DNA of 64,000 bases from Flavobacterium endoglycinae (GCF_017352115.1 NZ_CP071448.1:5205001-5269000); one strand, 5' to 3'. Shown: positions 34,877 through 44,610, counted from the stretch's first letter. Program-made: numbers and translations. Notes: generated by a model from the letters alone, not told the origin.

Positions 34877-35539
34877 ATGATTAAAACAGTAATTTTTGAT
34901 ATGGACGGCGTAATTGTCGATACAGAACCCGTTCATCGTTATGCTTATTACCAACAATTTTCAGAGTTAAATATTGATGTTTCAGAAGAAATGTATACTT
35001 CATTTACTGGATTATCAACTCGAAATACTTTCCAGACCCTTAAAGGATTTTTCCCAGTTATTGAGCACGAGGTTGAAGATTTAATTCAGAGAAAAAGAAA
35101 TATTTTCAACGATGCTTTCGATACCAAACAAGATTTATATCTATTGGAAGGAGTTGAAGATTTAATTAAAGATTTGTATGCAAATGGTATGCAGCTGATT
35201 TTGGCTTCTTCGGCATCAAAAGTTACTATCGAACGTGTTTTTACAAGATTTAATCTTCATCAGTATTTTTCACATGTGGTGAGCGGAGAGGATTTTCCGC
35301 AGTCAAAACCAAATCCAGCGATATTTATTCACGCTGCTTCATTGTCGATTGCCCCAAAAGAAGAATGCATCATCATAGAAGACAGTACAAACGGAGTAAA
35401 AGCGGCGAAAGGTGCTGGAATTTATTGCGTAGGTTACAGAAGTGCAAATTCTAACCTGCAGGATTTATCAGAAGCTGATCTTGTAGTCAGTCATTTTAAT
35501 GAATTAAATGCGCAAAAAATATCACAGTTAAAGCCTTGA
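34877..35539 (+). CDS. HAD hydrolase, beta-phosphoglucomutase-like
   Basis: 220 residues of HAD subfamily IA. Motif I is DMDGVIVDTEP with D8 and D10; motif II LASSAS lies near residue 112; motif III is SKPNPAIF with the Lys; and motif IV is IIEDSTNGVKAAKGAG near 172. Cap helices fill about 15-90. Members dephosphorylate or isomerise small sugar phosphates. The neighbourhood gives no hint of the substrate. Its start codon directly follows the dispersed-repeat leader. Confidence 0.88.
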   Translation: MIKTVIFDMDGVIVDTEPVHRYAYYQQFSELNIDVSEEMYTSFTGLSTRNTFQTLKGFFPVIEHEVEDLIQRKRNIFNDAFDTKQDLYLLEGVEDLIKDLYANGMQLILASSASKVTIERVFTRFNLHQYFSHVVSGEDFPQSKPNPAIFIHAASLSIAPKEECIIIEDSTNGVKAAKGAGIYCVGYRSANSNLQDLSEADLVVSHFNELNAQKISQLKP

Positions 35540-35609
35540 ATTATATAAAATTTAACATTCTTTCCCTTATTGAATTTGTAAATTTGAAAAAAACAAATAA
35601 ACTCTAATA

Positions 35610-36452
35610 ATGAAAAAATTACTTATTGCATTAGCCATATTTGTGGCTCCTTTTGCATCTGAAGCACAGGTTAGAACGCCTCAGGCGAGTCCAAAAGCTT
35701 ATATAAAACAAACTGTTGGATTAACTGATGTAGAAGTTACATATTCTAGACCAGGTGCCAGAGGAAGGGCTGTTTTTGGGAATCTAGTTCCGTTTGGGAA
35801 ACTTTGGAGAACGGGAGCTAATGAAAATACGGTCATTAATTTTAGTGATGATGTAGTGATCGACGGAAAAACTCTTAAAAAAGGAAAATATTCAATTTAT
35901 ACAATTCCTAAAATTGAAAGCTGGGAAGTGATTTTTTACCTTTCAACTGATAATTGGGGATTACCTGAAAACTGGAGTGATGCTTATGTAGCTTTGAGAA
36001 CAACTGTAAAAGAAGATGCATTACCAACACCGGTTGAAACTTTTACAATCGGAATTAACGGTTTAGATCCTAATTTTGCATACTTAGAAATGTCTTGGGA
36101 AAACTCTCATGTAGCTTTGAAATTTGAAGTTCCAACTGCAAAAACAGCTACAGCAAGTATCGAAAAAACATTGTCTGGTCCAACTTGGAATGATTATTAT
36201 GCTTCTGCTCAATATTTATTTTCTTCAAATGGGAATATCGAAACTGCAAGAACATACGTTGATAAAGCTTTGGATATGAGTGCTGAAAAACCATATTATG
36301 TTTCAAGACTTAAATCGTTAATCCAGGCAAAACAAGGAGATAAAAAAGGTGCGGTTGAAACTGCAAAAGCTTCTTTAGCAGCTGCAGAAGCGGCAAACAA
36401 TCAAGATTACGTTAAAATGAATAAAGACAGTATCGCTGAATGGAGCAGATAA
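35610..36452 (+). CDS. DUF2911 exported protein
   Basis: 280 residues with a signal peptide (MKKLLIALAIFVAPFASEAQ). The DUF2911 domain covers about 25-175 (VTYSRPGARGRAVFG, VPFGKLWRTGANENT, KKGKYSIYTIP). The last 100 residues are helical and look like one or two TPR-type hairpins, ending in a lysine-rich, alanine-rich helix. A -7-like TAAATTTG precedes the gene. It is free-standing with a terminator after it. Function unknown. Confidence 0.9.
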   Translation: MKKLLIALAIFVAPFASEAQVRTPQASPKAYIKQTVGLTDVEVTYSRPGARGRAVFGNLVPFGKLWRTGANENTVINFSDDVVIDGKTLKKGKYSIYTIPKIESWEVIFYLSTDNWGLPENWSDAYVALRTTVKEDALPTPVETFTIGINGLDPNFAYLEMSWENSHVALKFEVPTAKTATASIEKTLSGPTWNDYYASAQYLFSSNGNIETARTYVDKALDMSAEKPYYVSRLKSLIQAKQGDKKGAVETAKASLAAAEAANNQDYVKMNKDSIAEWSR

Positions 36453-36480
36453 GGTTTTAAAATTTCAATATAAAATTTCT

Positions 36481-36519
36481 AAATTCCAAAGCTTTCGGGT
36501 TTTGGAATTTTTTTTTTAT
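36481..36519. terminator. Terminator between convergent genes
   Basis: Ten-base arms AAATTCCAAA and TTTGGAATTT (36481-36490, 36501-36510) with a 10-base loop are followed by T residues. Confidence 0.8.
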
Positions 36520-36527
36520 GCTAAATT

Positions 36528-37154
36528 TTAATTCAAACTAGGTGGTTCAGGAATTTTAATGGTTTTCTTTATTTTTTTGATTAAGAGATAAAAAGTAATA
36601 CCTCCAAGAATAATCAGAAGCGCGATTTGAAGCTGTCCGAGACTATTGTTTTTGCTATACATGGTGTTTGCTGCAGCTAGTTTTAGTTTGCCTTCTTCAA
36701 TCTGAATCTGCGATAAAGCATCTAAAGTTTTTAGAGCTTCGGCACTTGAACTGGCAATTTTATTCCAGTTTTTATTTTCTACTTGATGATTTATTTCTTT
36801 GCAGGCGCTTAAAAATGTATCGAAGTATTGTTTTTCTTTATTTGTTAAAACAGTTTTGGCGTACAAATCATCAATGTTGTGAATAATATTGAGTGTATGA
36901 ATGATTTCGTCTTTTTTAATATTGTCACTTAAATCTAATTTTTCAGCTTCGCCTTTTATAAAATGAAGCTGTTTGGAATATTGAAAAATATAATGTGCTA
37001 CAACAAGACGGTCTTTGTAAATAGCATTAATATTTTCGTTTACGTTTTTGGAATTTTGTAGTGTATTGAAGTTTCCTAACAGAATCAAAAGCATTACAAT
37101 CAATAAAACAAAAGCAGCTTTAGTTTTATTACTGTATTTCTTTAAGTCTTTCAT
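36528..37154 (-). CDS. Membrane protein with 4-helix-bundle (MCP sensor-like) domain
   Basis: 208 residues, with a membrane helix at about 12-28 (AFVLLIVMLLILLGNF), a periplasmic helical region of about 140 residues, and a second helix at about 175-193 (LQIALLIILGGITFYLLI). The short basic tail KKIKKTIKIPEPPSLN is cytoplasmic. This is the layout of the 4HB_MCP sensor module, but with no HAMP, kinase or signalling domain after it. It may be a stand-alone sensor or a decoy; I cannot name a partner. Confidence 0.7.
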   Translation of the reverse strand: MKDLKKYSNKTKAAFVLLIVMLLILLGNFNTLQNSKNVNENINAIYKDRLVVAHYIFQYSKQLHFIKGEAEKLDLSDNIKKDEIIHTLNIIHNIDDLYAKTVLTNKEKQYFDTFLSACKEINHQVENKNWNKIASSSAEALKTLDALSQIQIEEGKLKLAAANTMYSKNNSLGQLQIALLIILGGITFYLLIKKIKKTIKIPEPPSLN

Positions 37155-37239
37155 AATGCTTTCTTTAAGAGTAACTTTCTCAAAGATAAAGATTTTGTGA
37201 TATAAGTTTTGACTTTGTTATTTGTAATTTAAAAGTAGA

Positions 37240-37716
37240 TTATTTAGTTGCTTGATCTATTAAAAAAGCTGTCCGTCTATTTATAATATCGGCAGCATCA
37301 TGAAAATAACTTGGACTAGAACATCCTCCGTAGCTTATATATACAATATGATTGTCATCTTCTAGATTTATATTTTTTTGCTCTGCAGATAAATAACTAT
37401 CCATCCCAGAGTTTAAAAACACTGGAGCGCCTTGATTAAACAGCTTAGTAGCAATCTCGATTAATCTTTGTTCAGCCCACAATTTTGCATCTTTTTCTTT
37501 ATAAGCTAAAAGAGAGGTGCATTCAAGTATTGAACAAAATTTCATCGTTTTTAGATTAGGATACTTCTCAAACATTTCATTGCCTTGAGTTAAATCTTCA
37601 AGGCATTTTGTGTGAAACTGAGTAGAAATAGAATTGTCTATTTCGCCATCGCTGTCGTTTTGGCTTTGAACCTGATAAGAAAAAAGAAGTACGATTATAA
37701 GAAGTGTCCCTTTCAT
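37240..37716 (-). CDS. Hypothetical exported protein
   Basis: 158 residues with a signal peptide (MKGTLLIIVLLFSYQVQSQ). The rest is a short mixed alpha/beta protein with five Cys residues after the signal peptide (at about 34, 50, 54 and two in the C-terminal part, among them SYGGCSSPSYFH). I do not recognise a family. Its start codon lies 1 base after the end of the sodium:solute symporter gene, so it is probably co-transcribed and may be a periplasmic helper or merely a passenger. Confidence 0.65.
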   Translation of the reverse strand: MKGTLLIIVLLFSYQVQSQNDSDGEIDNSISTQFHTKCLEDLTQGNEMFEKYPNLKTMKFCSILECTSLLAYKEKDAKLWAEQRLIEIATKLFNQGAPVFLNSGMDSYLSAEQKNINLEDDNHIVYISYGGCSSPSYFHDAADIINRRTAFLIDQATK

Positions 37717-37717
37717 T

Positions 37718-39442
37718 TTAATCCAAAATTACCTGATCATCATTTGATTTTCCTCTAAAGAATAAAACCTGTAATAGAAGCGATAATGCAATAGTCAAAA
37801 TTGCGCCAATGAAATTCAGCCATAAATAGCCTAATTTTTCCTGACTGTAAATCATGTAATAGTAGATTCCGAAAATGGTCAGCTGGCTAATAATAGCACT
37901 GATAAACATTGGCTTTGCCTGAACTCTTTTTAGGTAAAATCCAACCAGGAATATTCCTAAAACTGTTCCGTAAAAGATAGAACCGATAATATTGACAAGC
38001 TGAATTAAGTTTTCAAATAAAGTTCCTACGCAGGCAAAAAGAATAGCGATAACTCCCCAAAACAAAGTGAAGAATTTAGTAGCATTAAGATAGTGCTTTT
38101 CGGATTTTTCGGTTTTTACATTTCTTTTGTAAATATCAATTGCAGTTGTAGAAGCCAAAGCATTTAATCCAGAAGCAGTTGAAGACATGGCAGCAGAAAG
38201 TATAACAGCCAATAATAAACCAATTAATCCTTTTGGTAAATAATGCAGAATAAAATGGAAGAAAACATAATCTTTATCATTGGTTTCGCTATTACTGTCG
38301 GCTCTTGAAATGATTTCTTTAGCGCGATCACGAAGATCTTTTTCTTTGTTTGATAATGTTACCAGTTCTTTACGCAAAATAGGATTATCGTAATCCTGAT
38401 TCAACTGATCGATATACAATAGATTGATTACTTTTTTGTCTTCAGAAAGTTTGCTTAATTTTTTTTCTAAAGTATGGTATTCTTCTTTAAAAGCAGATTT
38501 TTCGATTACAATTTTATTGTTTGGATTGAAGTTTAGCGGTACCGGATTGAATTGAAAAAAGACAAATACCATAACTCCTGTTAAAAGAATAAAAAACTGC
38601 ATTGGTACTTTTAAAAGCCCGTTCATGATTAATCCCATCTGACTTTCAGCCACTGATTTTCCTGATAAATACCTTCCCACCTGAGATTGATCTGTACCAA
38701 AATAAGCAAGAGCGAGAAAGAATCCGCCGGTAATTCCGCTCCAGAAAGTATATTTTTCCTCTGGATCGAATGAGAAATTCACGATATTCATTTTATCATT
38801 GGCACCCGCAATGTGCAGTGCACTTGTAAAAGTCATATCATTTGGAAGATAATGCAGAATTAGAAAAAAGGTAATAAACATTCCAGACATGATTACAAAC
38901 ATCTGTTGTTTCTGTGTAACGTTAACGGCTTTTGTTCCTCCTGAAAACGTATAAATAATTACCATAACCCCAATTATAATGTTCATTATGGTTAAATTCC
39001 AACCTAATAATGCCGATAAAATAATAGCCGGAGCATATATTGTAAGACCAGTTCCCAATCCTCTCTGCACCAAGAATAAAATAGCAGCAAGGGAACGTGT
39101 TTTTACATCAAATCGTTTTTCTAAAAACTCATAAGCAGTATAAATTTTATTTTTATGGTAAAGAGGAATAAACGTATAACAAATGATTATCATGGCAATT
39201 GGGAGTCCAAAATAGAATTGTACAAAGCCCATTCCGTCATGATAAGCTTGTCCTGGCGTAGAGAGAAAGGTAATGGCGCTGGCCTGTGTGGCCATTACAG
39301 AAAGTCCAACTGTATACCAAGGTGTTTCGTTGTTTCCTAAAATGAAATCTTCTACATTTTTACTGCCTCGGGTTTTCCAAGAACCATAACCAACAATAAA
39401 TAATAGCGTTACAATAAGTACGATCCAGTCAAATAGCTGCAT
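37718..39442 (-). CDS. Sodium:solute symporter (SSS family)
   Basis: 574 residues with about 13 membrane helices in the SSS order: the opening LFDWIVLIVTLLFIVGYGSW, the substrate-site helix with SAITFLSTPGQAYHDGMGF, and the SSF signature region near GTDQSQVGRYLSGKS. A long hydrophilic insertion of about 90 residues (about 310-395) between helices is larger than in many members. It imports an organic solute with Na+; sugar acids and amino sugars are common substrates in this family. It sits between a 35-residue peptide gene and the PIG-L deacetylase gene upstream, hinting at a shared sugar pathway. Confidence 0.9.
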   Translation of the reverse strand: MQLFDWIVLIVTLLFIVGYGSWKTRGSKNVEDFILGNNETPWYTVGLSVMATQASAITFLSTPGQAYHDGMGFVQFYFGLPIAMIIICYTFIPLYHKNKIYTAYEFLEKRFDVKTRSLAAILFLVQRGLGTGLTIYAPAIILSALLGWNLTIMNIIIGVMVIIYTFSGGTKAVNVTQKQQMFVIMSGMFITFFLILHYLPNDMTFTSALHIAGANDKMNIVNFSFDPEEKYTFWSGITGGFFLALAYFGTDQSQVGRYLSGKSVAESQMGLIMNGLLKVPMQFFILLTGVMVFVFFQFNPVPLNFNPNNKIVIEKSAFKEEYHTLEKKLSKLSEDKKVINLLYIDQLNQDYDNPILRKELVTLSNKEKDLRDRAKEIISRADSNSETNDKDYVFFHFILHYLPKGLIGLLLAVILSAAMSSTASGLNALASTTAIDIYKRNVKTEKSEKHYLNATKFFTLFWGVIAILFACVGTLFENLIQLVNIIGSIFYGTVLGIFLVGFYLKRVQAKPMFISAIISQLTIFGIYYYMIYSQEKLGYLWLNFIGAILTIALSLLLQVLFFRGKSNDDQVILD

Positions 39443-39445
39443 AGG

Positions 39446-39553
39446 TTATGAGTATAATTGCATGATTAAGACAAAAATAGCAATGTAAATTGCATTAGCT
39501 ACGAGAACATAGGTGTAGCTTTTTTTCCATTTTTTTGTTTTTTTAGGCTGCAT
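39446..39553 (-). CDS. 35-residue single-pass membrane peptide
   Basis: A short frame encoding MQPKKTKKWKKSYTYVLVAN and 15 more residues, ending AIYIAIFVLIMQLYS. It has a strongly basic N-terminus and one membrane helix. It starts 11 bases after the PIG-L gene ends and stops 3 bases before the symporter start, so it lies inside the operon. Small peptides in this position could be symporter subunits or assembly factors; that is inference. The clean charge/helix layout and tight gene spacing support its being real. Confidence 0.65.
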   Translation of the reverse strand: MQPKKTKKWKKSYTYVLVANAIYIAIFVLIMQLYS

Positions 39554-39564
39554 ATTCTAAAAAT

Positions 39565-42096
39565 TTACTGCTTTAAATCTTGCTTTGGAGCTTCAAGCGG
39601 CTGCTTTAGCGAAATGATATTCGATAATAATCGATAGGCTCCAGAAACTCCTTCCGGTAATTCTCTGAAGAAACTCAAACCAGTGTAAATATAATATCCT
39701 TTTCCGTATGGAGCGACTAATAAGGCTCCATTTTTAGGTGATTCTCCTTTATCGTGCGATGAGATAATAGGAGTGAAGGCGGCATCATATTCATCTGGGT
39801 AATATAAGCCTTGTTCCTGTGTCCATCCTTCAAAATCTTTTGAAGTAATTTTGTTTGGCGTATTCAAAACCGGATGATTTGGAGCTAGAAACGTAATTTT
39901 CGCATTTTCTTCAGTTACGCGGTCATTTGATAGTTTTAACGGATAAGGTGCGATTTTATCGGTTACTAATTTACCGTATGTATTGTATTGTACGATCATG
40001 TTTTTACCGCTTTTCACAAAATTGAATAGAATATTTTGTTTGTTAGCCAAAGCATTTACAGTATTGTAAGCACGAATTCCAGTAATAACAGTGCTGAAAG
40101 CATCTAGTTTTTCAGGAGTGATTTCTTCTGGTTTCAAAATAGAAACTTTATATCCCATCTGCATTAAACTTTCAGGAACTTCGTCGCCAGCACCCATGAT
40201 ATAGGCAATGGCATCGCCTGAAGTTTTTAAGTCAATTCTAATGCATTTTGATTCTGCAGGTTTTAAAACCATTTGTTTGGTGATATGACTAAAATCGATA
40301 ATAGTTTGATCTCTGTCAAAACGTTTATTATCAACCACAGCCACACTTTTAGCAATAACTTCTTCAGGATTTAAAGGAGGAGTTACTTCAAAATAAAATA
40401 TTTGCTCAGTTCCTTTTCTATCTAATGTAAACGGAATTTGTTTTGGAGAAATATTCCAGCTTTTAGGAAGTTCTAATTGTAAATTTCCTTGCACATTGTC
40501 TTTTCCAGCACGTACTTTTACCGGAATCATTTTGCTTTTCTGGTCTCTAAAAACTAAAACTTTTTCTAAGATAGAAGTTGTAACTTCTGGCACGATATCA
40601 AGGAAATTATACATTTCACCTTTTACGCCGTCATTGTATTTGTACACAACGGTACGTTCAAAAGGAATTTGGACGCCGTTTATTTTTACATTAAAAATTA
40701 CTTTTACTTCTCTTATAATGTCAGGAATTCCAATGTTTTCCTGATTAGAAACAGTATACATTCCCACACTGGCTTTTTCTTTTAACCAATATGGCTGTGT
40801 ATATTCGATATTGTTTGGAAGTTGTAACGAAAGATTGATTTTTTGATCGTTATTGTTTCGCAAAGCTACATTTTGGGTTGTTGTTTTATTATCTGGAAGT
40901 GTTGTAACACTTATTAACTGCATATCAACCGCACATCTGTTAATGGCTTCAAGACTTAATTTGATGGTACTTCCTGGAGTAGCTTCTTGTTCGCTTGCAA
41001 CTGCTTCAAGATATAATCCTGAGCAAGAAGCAATGATGTTTTTAACGGCTTCTGCTTTTGTAGTTTTCCAATGACTGTCTTCTAGAGCTTCGATCATTCC
41101 ATATACTTTTACCAAATCAGGTATGCTGGCAAATGGATTGTTGAAATTGTATTTTGAAATAATTGAGCTGATTAAATCTCCAATGGGTTTTCCGTTTTTT
41201 ACGCGATTCCATGAAGTGTCTATTCCGTCAAATAAATCATCTTTATTGACTGGTTTTTCACCATTGATTAATTCCAAATATTCAGTTTCTTCACCACGAA
41301 CTCCTGTGCTTCCAAATCCTTGTGATTGGTGGTGGCTGCGGCTTAAAGCGGCTATTTCCTGATTTGATTTTCCAATTCCAGTGTAATAAACACCTGTTTC
41401 TAATTTGGTAAATTTGGATTTATTAGCTGCGTCGAATTTTTCCTGACTTCCATAAAACCACCATGAAGGATTAAAAAACTGACGTTTTACCTGCCAAGGC
41501 GTTACGTATTTTAATTGCTCAGTATAAATTTTAGGATCGTTTGTTAATTTGAAACTTTCCACGCTTAACATAGCTGACGATGTATGATGACCGTGCGTAG
41601 TTCCCGGCGAACGATGATCGAATCTATTAATAATAATATCCGGCTGAAATTTTCTAATCGTCCATACGACATCGGCAAGCACTTTATCTTTATCCCAGAT
41701 TTCTAAAGTTTCGCTTGGATTTTTAGAAAAACCAAAATCATTTGCTCTTGAAAAAAACTGTTCTCCTCCGTCAATTTTTCGAGCTTCAATTAACTCCTGC
41801 GTTCTAATAACGCCTAATAATTCGCGCAGTTGTGGACCAATTAAGTTTTGTCCGCCATCACCGCGGGTTAAAGATAAATATCCGGTTCTGGCATTCATTT
41901 CATTTGCTAAATATGAAATCATTCGGGTATTTTCATCATCGGGATGAGCAGCGACGTACAATACAGAACCTAAAAAGTTTAGTTTTTTAATTTGATTGTA
42001 AATTTCGACTGAGTTTGGTTTTTGCGGCTGCTGAGCAAATGAAGTTTGAAAACCTATAAAAAATAGAAGAAGAAATTGAACCTGTATTTTTCGCAT
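39565..42096 (-). CDS. Exported PIG-L family deacetylase, large form
   Basis: 843 residues with a signal peptide ending FAQ. The zinc-binding motif AHPDDE is at residues 50-55 and the matching HGHHTSSAM segment near 170, both diagnostic of the LmbE/PIG-L de-N-acetylase fold (about 40-260). The remaining 550 residues are beta-rich, with an Ig-like/NPCBM-type section and a C-terminal glutamine-amidotransferase-like domain (TVITGIRAYN; GKNMIVQYNTYG). It would remove N-acetyl groups from an amino sugar outside the cytoplasm. A -7-like element on the minus strand lies at 42135-42128. Confidence 0.88.
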   Translation of the reverse strand: MRKIQVQFLLLFFIGFQTSFAQQPQKPNSVEIYNQIKKLNFLGSVLYVAAHPDDENTRMISYLANEMNARTGYLSLTRGDGGQNLIGPQLRELLGVIRTQELIEARKIDGGEQFFSRANDFGFSKNPSETLEIWDKDKVLADVVWTIRKFQPDIIINRFDHRSPGTTHGHHTSSAMLSVESFKLTNDPKIYTEQLKYVTPWQVKRQFFNPSWWFYGSQEKFDAANKSKFTKLETGVYYTGIGKSNQEIAALSRSHHQSQGFGSTGVRGEETEYLELINGEKPVNKDDLFDGIDTSWNRVKNGKPIGDLISSIISKYNFNNPFASIPDLVKVYGMIEALEDSHWKTTKAEAVKNIIASCSGLYLEAVASEQEATPGSTIKLSLEAINRCAVDMQLISVTTLPDNKTTTQNVALRNNNDQKINLSLQLPNNIEYTQPYWLKEKASVGMYTVSNQENIGIPDIIREVKVIFNVKINGVQIPFERTVVYKYNDGVKGEMYNFLDIVPEVTTSILEKVLVFRDQKSKMIPVKVRAGKDNVQGNLQLELPKSWNISPKQIPFTLDRKGTEQIFYFEVTPPLNPEEVIAKSVAVVDNKRFDRDQTIIDFSHITKQMVLKPAESKCIRIDLKTSGDAIAYIMGAGDEVPESLMQMGYKVSILKPEEITPEKLDAFSTVITGIRAYNTVNALANKQNILFNFVKSGKNMIVQYNTYGKLVTDKIAPYPLKLSNDRVTEENAKITFLAPNHPVLNTPNKITSKDFEGWTQEQGLYYPDEYDAAFTPIISSHDKGESPKNGALLVAPYGKGYYIYTGLSFFRELPEGVSGAYRLLSNIISLKQPLEAPKQDLKQ

Positions 42097-42211
42097 GGTA
42101 TAGTTAGTTGTTTTTTTGAAATAGCTTCAAAAATACTAATTATTTTACGGAACAGTATTTAAATGAAATGTTAATGCTTGATAATTTTCGTTCGAATTTG
42201 GTGTAAAAACA

Positions 42212-42243
42212 AAAAAGCCGTCAGTTTAATACTGACGGCTTTT
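42212..42243 (-). terminator. Terminator of lipoprotein gene
   Basis: A 12-base stem (left arm 42214-42225, right arm 42231-42242) with a 5-base loop and a T run on the minus strand. Confidence 0.85.
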
Positions 42244-42272
42244 CTAGTAAATTGAAAATTTAAAAATCTCTT

Positions 42273-43895
42273 TTATTTTAATTTATTTTCTGTATCTACG
42301 TAACTTCCCGTAATTTTTACGTTGGTTCCTTTTGTAACTTTTCCGTAAATAGTGATAGAAGAAGTGCTATTAACGAAATTAATGGTAGCGCCGCTATTTA
42401 ATCGTAAGTCTCCCCAGATCACAACAGAACCTTCAACATTCATGACTGCTTTGTCATTGATAATAAGTTCAGTTGGGTTTGTTTGCTGGTATTTACCTTG
42501 CGAGATGCTTCCTCTCATATTAAATGTCCCACCACTGTTTAATGTTAAATTGCTTAAAACTGCAATAGAACCACAATGTGTTAAAACAGCACCAGAATTT
42601 ACAATCGCCGAATTGATAGCAGTTGCTCCTTGATAAGATTTAATTTCATTTGAATTCAAAATCAAATCTCTTCCTTGATTGTATAATCCGTAAGCAGCAC
42701 AACTTTCGAAAGCTGTACTTGGTTTTTCCATTTTAATGATTTTTAAACCACCTATTCCGCTTGCTACGTAAATATAATTTCCACTAGATTTTACGTAGTT
42801 TGAAGAACCTGCAATTCCTACAGAACCTAATAAATTAAGCTGAGTTGCAGATTGATATACATTAAGGCCTAAAGCTCCGTTTGCAACAAAAGTATAACCA
42901 TCATTAAAAGAAACAGCATTTGTTACGTTATCTTCTGCAGCAGTTGGAATGCCGAGAGTTTGCAATTTTGATCCGCTGTTAATGTCGTAAACTCCAAGAC
43001 CGTTTTTTCCTTCAGAAACAAAAAGTTTTGTTCCGTCAACATCCATTGTTCTTTTTGCGCCGCTTACATCTGTAGATGTAGAAAAGCTTTTTTGTAAGGC
43101 AAGCGTTGTTTGGTTGTATATATTAACTCCTTTAGTACCACTTAAAGTAACAATTTTATCGCTAGTTAAAGCAATCGAGCGTAAATCAGCTACAGCTACT
43201 TTTCCGGTAACGGCTTTAGCAGAACTGCTTAATTTAAATAAACTTCCGTTATCTCCTGTTACAGCAAAATAATTAGCAGTATTAGCTGCTACATCTGTGG
43301 TAACTCTGCTTTCTAAATAGTTTGTTTTTAATTTATCTGTAAGAAGCCCTGAGCTTAATTCCATATTAAATGCAATAGCTGGGTTATTAGTTAAAAGTGG
43401 GTCTTTATCTACATCTTTTGCAGCTCCAATAATTAAGTTTGAACCAGAGAATGTAAGAGAAGTAATATCAGTATTAGGGATTAAAGCCGATGTAACTAAT
43501 TTTGGTTTGTAAGGATCTGAAACATCAATAACATCAATTGCACCCGAATAGGCATCGCCACGCATAATGTATGAAACATACGCATAATTTCCGTTTACTG
43601 TAACATGACTGGCTTGTAAAGTTCTTCCATTTGCATCAACCGGTGGTTTTACTTCTGCAATTTGTACTAATGGGAATGCAGTAGATGCTGTAGCTGCCAT
43701 TTTTCCTGTTGCATTACTGTTCTCGATTGCAACTACTCCAGAGTTTGTTAAATCAAGTCTTTGATTTAAAGTGGCTTGATCTGTAGTAATCGTAATGCTA
43801 TTCGTAGACTGGTTGTCGTTTGAATCATCACTTTTGTCGCAAGCGATGAATAATGACATTGCTAAAAATGAAAGTAAATAGACATTCTTTTTCAT
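42273..43895 (-). CDS. LVIVD-type repeat lipoprotein
   Basis: 540 residues from the ATG at 43895, which gives a lipoprotein signal (MKKNVYLLSFLAMSLFIACDKS). A longer frame begins at 44060 but adds 55 unlikely residues. The central part (about 110-410) has repeats such as GAIDVIDVSDPYKPKLV and YIYVASGIGGLKIIKMEK, the LVIVD beta-propeller pattern. The last 130 residues resemble a right-handed beta-helix rich in NSG. It is probably surface-exposed and without enzymatic motifs. It has its own terminator. Confidence 0.75.
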   Translation of the reverse strand: MKKNVYLLSFLAMSLFIACDKSDDSNDNQSTNSITITTDQATLNQRLDLTNSGVVAIENSNATGKMAATASTAFPLVQIAEVKPPVDANGRTLQASHVTVNGNYAYVSYIMRGDAYSGAIDVIDVSDPYKPKLVTSALIPNTDITSLTFSGSNLIIGAAKDVDKDPLLTNNPAIAFNMELSSGLLTDKLKTNYLESRVTTDVAANTANYFAVTGDNGSLFKLSSSAKAVTGKVAVADLRSIALTSDKIVTLSGTKGVNIYNQTTLALQKSFSTSTDVSGAKRTMDVDGTKLFVSEGKNGLGVYDINSGSKLQTLGIPTAAEDNVTNAVSFNDGYTFVANGALGLNVYQSATQLNLLGSVGIAGSSNYVKSSGNYIYVASGIGGLKIIKMEKPSTAFESCAAYGLYNQGRDLILNSNEIKSYQGATAINSAIVNSGAVLTHCGSIAVLSNLTLNSGGTFNMRGSISQGKYQQTNPTELIINDKAVMNVEGSVVIWGDLRLNSGATINFVNSTSSITIYGKVTKGTNVKITGSYVDTENKLK

Positions 43896-44044
43896 AAATT
43901 GTTTTTTGGATTTTTTAAATTCGCGGCAAAGATACGGTATAATTATAGTAAGATCAGACTTTTTTCTTACGAAACTTACTGCTTTACAGGTATTTATATT
44001 AAATATACAATGTTTTAACAAATCAACTGGAAATAAAATCATAA

Positions 44045-44080
44045 AAAAAGAGAGTATCATGTGTTTGATACTCTCTTTAT
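44045..44080 (-). terminator. Terminator of His-rich protein gene
   Basis: Perfect 13-base arms (44047-44059, 44066-44078) with a 6-base loop; the minus-strand side continues into T residues. Confidence 0.85.
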
Positions 44081-44103
44081 GCTGAAAACTAGTGAATTAG
44101 ATT

Positions 44104-44610
44104 TTATCTTCTTCCGTGGCCATGACCGTGTCCGTGTCCGTGGTCATCGTGATCATGATCGTGTTTATCGTGGTGTCTATCGTGTTTGTCATAGTGTCTA
44201 TGACGAGGCTCGCTGTATCCATACGCAGGTCTTGGTTTGTAAGGTCTTTGTGCTGGTCCATGATATCCTCTATAGTATTTTACTTTATGACGATCAAAGT
44301 ACACATATGGGGTTCTTCCGTGGTAATCGGTTAATACTACTTTATAACCTCCATACAAATCGTAATTTCTGTATTGTCTTGGTAAGTAGGTTGTTCTAAC
44401 CCATTTTCCTCTTCCATAATAAATAAACTGTGCAGAACGTACATCATAGTAGGCTTCAATGTCTGGCAGATAATAGTATTCCATTTCTGTGTATCCTGCA
44501 GGTCCCCAAGCTGGAGGAGTACCTATATTAACGTTAACAGATACCTGAGCTTGTGTGGCATTTGCAACCAAAAGAAATAATCCGGCGATTGCTAACTTTA
44601 TCGTTTTCAT
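44104..44610 (-). CDS. Secreted protein with His/Asp/Gly-rich tail
   Basis: 168 residues with a signal peptide (MKTIKLAIAGLFLLVANATQAQ). Residues 25-115 are rich in Tyr and contain YLPDIEAYYDVRSAQFIYYG and WVRTTYLPRQY, a layout common in short Bacteroidota surface proteins. From about 128 the chain is basic, then almost only His, Asp, Lys and Gly (DKHDRHHDKHDHDHDDHGHG...), ending in a GHGHG run. The tail should bind Ni, Zn or Cu, giving the protein a metal-buffering look. No enzyme motif is seen. Confidence 0.75.
   Translation of the reverse strand: MKTIKLAIAGLFLLVANATQAQVSVNVNIGTPPAWGPAGYTEMEYYYLPDIEAYYDVRSAQFIYYGRGKWVRTTYLPRQYRNYDLYGGYKVVLTDYHGRTPYVYFDRHKVKYYRGYHGPAQRPYKPRPAYGYSEPRHRHYDKHDRHHDKHDHDHDDHGHGHGHGHGRR

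Noticed and set aside
43896..44060. Extended start of the LVIVD lipoprotein
   Set aside because: The lipoprotein signal begins at the ATG at 43895; the extension overlaps the terminator of the next gene.
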